Assembly (NCBI GenBank): GCA_947628355.1
Contig: CANQZO010000079.1
Span: forward strand, 1 to 8,684
Reading direction: 5' to 3'
Source: Candidatus Gastranaerophilales bacterium
Lineage (GTDB): Bacteria > Cyanobacteriota > Vampirovibrionia > Gastranaerophilales > Gastranaerophilaceae
Length of the DNA: 8,684 bases
Below are positions 5,258-8,684 of this stretch, one piece after another. Numbering within the stretch: the first letter of the stretch is position 1; every line of letters starts with the position of its first letter. The position numbers were made by a program, and so were the translations under genes. The notes beneath the pieces were generated by a model. The model was not told the origin of the DNA and ran no database searches. It worked only from the letters and a program-made list of their open reading frames with translations.

Positions 5258-7042
5258 ATGAAAAGAAGTTTAAAAAATATATCAAAACTAATGATTGTAA
5301 CAGGATGTGCCACTCTGCTGGCAAGTACTATAACAGCAAATGCGGCTCCTCTGGTTTATGATATGTCGCAGCCGGCAGTGAGAACTGATTATTCGTCACC
5401 AAATAAAATCAGATTAGAAGGTGATGTTAATTTTAATGCAATGAATGATCAAAAAATAACATTAAGTTTAAGAGATACTGATGTACAGCAAGTATTAAGG
5501 ATGTTTGCTGATAAAGCAGGTTTGAATATAGTATTTCATGAATCGGCAACAGGAACGGTTACATTAGATTTGGTTGATGTAAGTTTAGAGGACGCGTTTA
5601 AAATGGTTATGAAAATGACCAATTTAACGTATGTAATAAAAGATAAAACAATGCTTGTTGTATCAACAGAAAGTGCCGAAAAAGTCAATTTAACAAAAGA
5701 TAATATAGCAATTTTGCCCGTAAAATATGCGGATGCTGCATATTTAGCGCATTTCTTAAATACAAATATATTCTCATTAAATGCGCCCGGATTATCTTTT
5801 GGTCCTATAGTAACAACAAATGCAGACAGAAATGAATTATTAATATTCGGTACCGAAAATGATTATCAAATGGCAAAGAAAATTGTTGATAAATTTGATA
5901 AAAAACCGATAATGACAACATATAGAGTAAATCATACAACACCGTTTGAAATGGCCAAAATGATATGTGAAACATTATTTGATTTGCCGGCATCGGGTTC
6001 ATTGTCCTCATCAGGCTCTGGTTCGGGAACATATTCGTCTGAATTAAACGCATCAATTGAAATGGAATCCAGTCTGTCCACACCTGAAAAAGGAGCACTG
6101 GGCGGCGGAACAATGGCATGTACCGTTAAAAGCGGTGTAACAACAGGAAATTTATCATCATATCAAGCTAAACCTACTTTATCTATATATGTTCAACCGG
6201 AATTGGGAACATTAACATTAGTAGGCGGTAGTGAACAGCAAATACAAATGGTTAATGATTTTATACTTGAAAATGACAGAAAACAACCGCAGGCATATTT
6301 GGAAATATCAATTATAGCATTGACTGAAAGCGGTTCAAGAGATTTTAACAATACATGGAATTATACCGGAAAGCATTTGAATTTAGCATTTAATAGTTCG
6401 GGAACATCAAGCAGTATAGTATGGCATGGACCCGGAAACAGTGAAGAAGCACATTCTCTCAGACAAACAATATCATATTTGATTGAAAACGAGAAAGGAA
6501 GAATGCTTGCAAATCCGAAAATTGTATTAACAAACGGAAAGACATCAACAATAGACTTAACTCAAGACTATATCGAGTCAACAACCGTTCAAATATTGCA
6601 ATCCTCAACAGTCGGTCAAATGACTTCGGCATCTGTTCAAAAAACGTATAATATCGGGGATGATAACGGTATAAAAGTTGAAATAACACCGTTTATAAGT
6701 CCTGACGGTTATGTATCATTGACAATGAAACCTCAATATGCATCAATATATAAAGAAATAACAGATGTTTATGAAGATGTGCCATATACTGCTGCAACAT
6801 TGCTTCAAAGACATGATTTAGATTTAACAAATGTAAGAATAAAGGATGAAGAAACATTATTGCTTGGAGGTATGATAACGGAAACCGAGCAAAATACCGT
6901 ATCTAAAATACCTATTCTCGGAGATATACCTGTAGTTGGTGCATTATTTAGAAGCCAGCATAAAGGAATGAAAAAAGAAGAGTTATTAATATTAATGACT
7001 CCGAGAATATTAAAAGATACGGAAGATGTGGCTGAACTCTAA
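5258..7042 (+). CDS. Secretin (GspD/PilQ family outer-membrane channel)
   Basis: A 594-residue subunit of the large outer-membrane ring through which a type II secretion system releases proteins or a type IV pilus passes. A signal peptide (MKRSLKNISK, hydrophobic core, likely cut after ANA at 27-29) sends it to the periplasm. Next come an STN/N0-like domain (about 64-137, ITLSLRDTDVQQVLRMFADK), ring-forming N domains (about 150-215 and 220-340), and the secretin beta-barrel domain (about 345-588). The barrel domain holds MLANPKIVLTNGKTS (416-430), VEITPFISPDGYVSL (474-488) and the signature LLGGMITETE through IPILGDIPVVGALFRS (535-566). The second N domain carries a Ser/Gly-rich insertion (about 245-305). 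No AMIN domains (typical of PilQ) and no C-terminal pilotin-binding tail are seen, since the protein ends soon after TPRIL. It lies between the GspC/PilP-like connector and the ATPase. Family is certain; secretion versus pilus use is not. Confidence 0.95.
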   Translation: MKRSLKNISKLMIVTGCATLLASTITANAAPLVYDMSQPAVRTDYSSPNKIRLEGDVNFNAMNDQKITLSLRDTDVQQVLRMFADKAGLNIVFHESATGTVTLDLVDVSLEDAFKMVMKMTNLTYVIKDKTMLVVSTESAEKVNLTKDNIAILPVKYADAAYLAHFLNTNIFSLNAPGLSFGPIVTTNADRNELLIFGTENDYQMAKKIVDKFDKKPIMTTYRVNHTTPFEMAKMICETLFDLPASGSLSSSGSGSGTYSSELNASIEMESSLSTPEKGALGGGTMACTVKSGVTTGNLSSYQAKPTLSIYVQPELGTLTLVGGSEQQIQMVNDFILENDRKQPQAYLEISIIALTESGSRDFNNTWNYTGKHLNLAFNSSGTSSSIVWHGPGNSEEAHSLRQTISYLIENEKGRMLANPKIVLTNGKTSTIDLTQDYIESTTVQILQSSTVGQMTSASVQKTYNIGDDNGIKVEITPFISPDGYVSLTMKPQYASIYKEITDVYEDVPYTAATLLQRHDLDLTNVRIKDEETLLLGGMITETEQNTVSKIPILGDIPVVGALFRSQHKGMKKEELLILMTPRILKDTEDVAEL

Positions 7043-7053
7043 GGTAAACATAA

Positions 7054-8684
7054 ATGGCAAGTCAAATATTAGAAAAAATAAAACCAATAGTCGATTTTTC
7101 TTTAGTATCACGATTTAACATAAGAGATATGGAAGTTCAATCATATATACCGGTGCGTGCGGCAAAAGGTATTGTATATGTGATAACTTCTCAATCTTCG
7201 ATATCAGCAGATGAAAAAGAAATGATAATCTCGGTAAGCGGGTTTGATAAAGTAAGTACTAAAATAGTTTCGGAAGATGATTTTAAATCACTTATAAGTT
7301 ATGTAAAAACAAATTTGCATATTGAAGAAAAATCTGTTATTTCTCAGCCTGCTCAAGAAGGTATAGAGGATTATAACGAAATAAAATTAAATTATGATGA
7401 CGATTATGAATCCGATGATATGTCTGAGATTGGAGAAAATGACGGTGAATTTGACAATGATAATAAGGATAAATATCGTTCTAAAAAGATAGGCGAAGTT
7501 CTTGTAGAAATGGGCTTTGTAACTAAAGACCAAATCTTTAATGCGCTTGTTGAATCAAAAAAAATGCATATTCCTTTAGGTACAATACTGGTTCAACAGG
7601 GTGTAATAACACTGGAGGATTTAAGGACTGCATTATCTGCTCAATTGGGGTATGAAGTAGTAACACAAGAACAGTTAAAAATAGATGATTCCGTATTGTC
7701 AATGCTGCCCGAGGACTTTATAAAATTAAATAAAGTAATACCAATCAGCTATGATGATAAAGTGTTAGTTGTAGGTATGGTAAATCCGAATGATAAAAAG
7801 GTAATAAATGACATTATCTTTTTAACGGGATTAAAGCCAAGTATAATGGTAATAACTCATTATGAATTTACCGTATGTGTTCAAAACCTTTTCAGTGAAC
7901 AGAAAAAAGAAACAAATAAACTTGTAAATAAAATAAAAAAACAGTCATTGGCTTTTGACCAAGAAAAAACAATATTTGAAAAAGCGCAAGAAGAATTAAA
8001 AGATGATTCAAGTTTAGTAGTAAAATTTGTAAATAAAATGATATCTGACGGAATAGATATGAAAGCGAGTGATATTCATATAGAACCAAGGCTTGACGGA
8101 TATGTAGTCAGATACAGAAAAGACGGTATATTACACGAAGTTTTAAGATTACCGAGTAAATCGGAATCTGCAATATTAACCCGTTTAAAAGTAATATCAA
8201 AAATGAACATAGCTGAACACAGAAGACCGCAAGACGGTTCATTTTCAATTACTTATAAAGATTTGGATTACGATTTCAGAATTAATACTCTTCCTGTCGG
8301 TGATGCCGAAAAAATGGTAATAAGAATACTTGCTCCTGCAGTAACCATGTCAGCGGTTAAAGATGAATTAAATTTAAACGGTGCATCACCTGAGGAAATG
8401 GCGTTAATAAAGAAAATGGAAAGTGTACCGAACGGAATAATATTAACCACAGGACCTACAGGTTCAGGTAAAACAACAACGTTATATACATTATTAAGAG
8501 CAATTAATGATGAAAAAATTAATATAACAACAATTGAAGACCCTGTAGAAATTAGAATTGACGGAATAAATCAGTCACAAGTTAATCCGAAAGCCGGTAT
8601 TACATTTGCATCTTGTATGCGTGCAATATTAAGACAAGACCCCGATGTTATACTTGTAGGTGAAATTCGTGATATTGAAACATT
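7054..8684 (+). CDS. GspE/PilB-type assembly ATPase with MshEN-like domain (partial, runs off right edge)
   Basis: A cytoplasmic hexameric ATPase that drives pilus or pseudopilus assembly; 543 codons are visible. Domains: an N-terminal region of unknown type (1-100); a very acidic linker (102-139); a MshEN/T2SSE_N domain (about 142-275) with KKIGEVL (144-150) and PLGTILVQQG (174-183), the repeat pattern that binds cyclic di-GMP in MshE; and the N2 domain with SDIHIEP (339-345) and RRPQDG (390-395). The motor core has Walker A GPTGSGKT (467-474), Asp box TIEDPVE (493-499) and Walker B DPDVILVGEIRD (529-540, catalytic E537). The His box and any zinc-binding cysteines lie beyond the edge. The complete N-domains and the place beside a secretin favour an assembly motor (GspE/PilB) over the retraction motor PilT. 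The ATG lies 11 bases after the secretin stop, with AAGG 9 bases upstream, so it is in the same operon. Confidence 0.95.
   Translation, partial: MASQILEKIKPIVDFSLVSRFNIRDMEVQSYIPVRAAKGIVYVITSQSSISADEKEMIISVSGFDKVSTKIVSEDDFKSLISYVKTNLHIEEKSVISQPAQEGIEDYNEIKLNYDDDYESDDMSEIGENDGEFDNDNKDKYRSKKIGEVLVEMGFVTKDQIFNALVESKKMHIPLGTILVQQGVITLEDLRTALSAQLGYEVVTQEQLKIDDSVLSMLPEDFIKLNKVIPISYDDKVLVVGMVNPNDKKVINDIIFLTGLKPSIMVITHYEFTVCVQNLFSEQKKETNKLVNKIKKQSLAFDQEKTIFEKAQEELKDDSSLVVKFVNKMISDGIDMKASDIHIEPRLDGYVVRYRKDGILHEVLRLPSKSESAILTRLKVISKMNIAEHRRPQDGSFSITYKDLDYDFRINTLPVGDAEKMVIRILAPAVTMSAVKDELNLNGASPEEMALIKKMESVPNGIILTTGPTGSGKTTTLYTLLRAINDEKINITTIEDPVEIRIDGINQSQVNPKAGITFASCMRAILRQDPDVILVGEIRDIET

Noticed and set aside
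5297..5308. VTGC in the secretin signal peptide as a lipobox
   Set aside because: Only about six hydrophobic residues precede the cysteine and the hydrophobic stretch continues past it to a good ANA cleavage site, so an ordinary signal peptide fits better.
5805..6689. Minus-strand open frames opposite the secretin gene
   Set aside because: Shadows of a clearly recognised secretin; no start signals or recognisable domains.
7892..8450. Minus-strand open frames opposite the ATPase gene
   Set aside because: Shadows of a frame with intact Walker motifs; hydrophobic composition is a strand artefact.

Overview
The window looks like chromosomal DNA from an AT-rich, double-membraned (Gram-negative type) bacterium. 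The outer-membrane secretin and the KdsC/YrbI-family sugar phosphatase both point to an outer membrane. The visible part of aspartate kinase reads very much like cyanobacterial LysC (STGEQVSIALL, HSKARI, GRGGSDTSA). With the strong A/T codon bias, this suggests a non-photosynthetic cyanobacterial relative of the Melainabacteria/Gastranaerophilales type. That placement is an inference from remembered family sequences, not a computed phylogeny.

Left part, minus strand (1-2671): three tightly packed genes read leftwards. They are a KdsC/YrbI-family HAD phosphatase, a protein built almost entirely of about 14 TPR repeats, and aspartate kinase (lysC), which runs off the left edge. The phosphatase and TPR genes overlap by 4 bases (ATGA), and only 4 bases separate the TPR stop codon from the lysC GTG start, so this is probably one transcript.

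Middle part, plus strand (2672-4203): a divergent intergenic region leads into rpsP (ribosomal protein S16 with an Ala/Glu/Lys-rich tail), which is closed by a clear intrinsic terminator. A six-helix MntP-type manganese exporter follows, then a tRNA-Gly(TCC)/tRNA-Cys(GCA) pair with its own candidate promoter and a T-tract behind it.

Right part, plus strand (4137-8684): a candidate promoter precedes three closely spaced genes of a type II secretion / type IV pilus machine. These are a GspC/PilP-like inner-membrane connector with a very acidic cytoplasmic tail, a secretin (outer-membrane gate), and a GspE/PilB-type assembly ATPase with a MshEN-type N-terminal domain, cut by the right edge. The connector would link the inner-membrane platform to the secretin, and the ATPase would power pilus or pseudopilus assembly.

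I see no mobile element, CRISPR array, rRNA or clear horizontal-transfer signature, and no stretch over 300 bases lacks a gene. I did not find a convincing wholly new system. The points most worth a second look are the unusual make-up of the secretion proteins, the divergent active site of the KdsC-like phosphatase and its possible leaderless start, and the phosphatase-TPR-lysC gene set.
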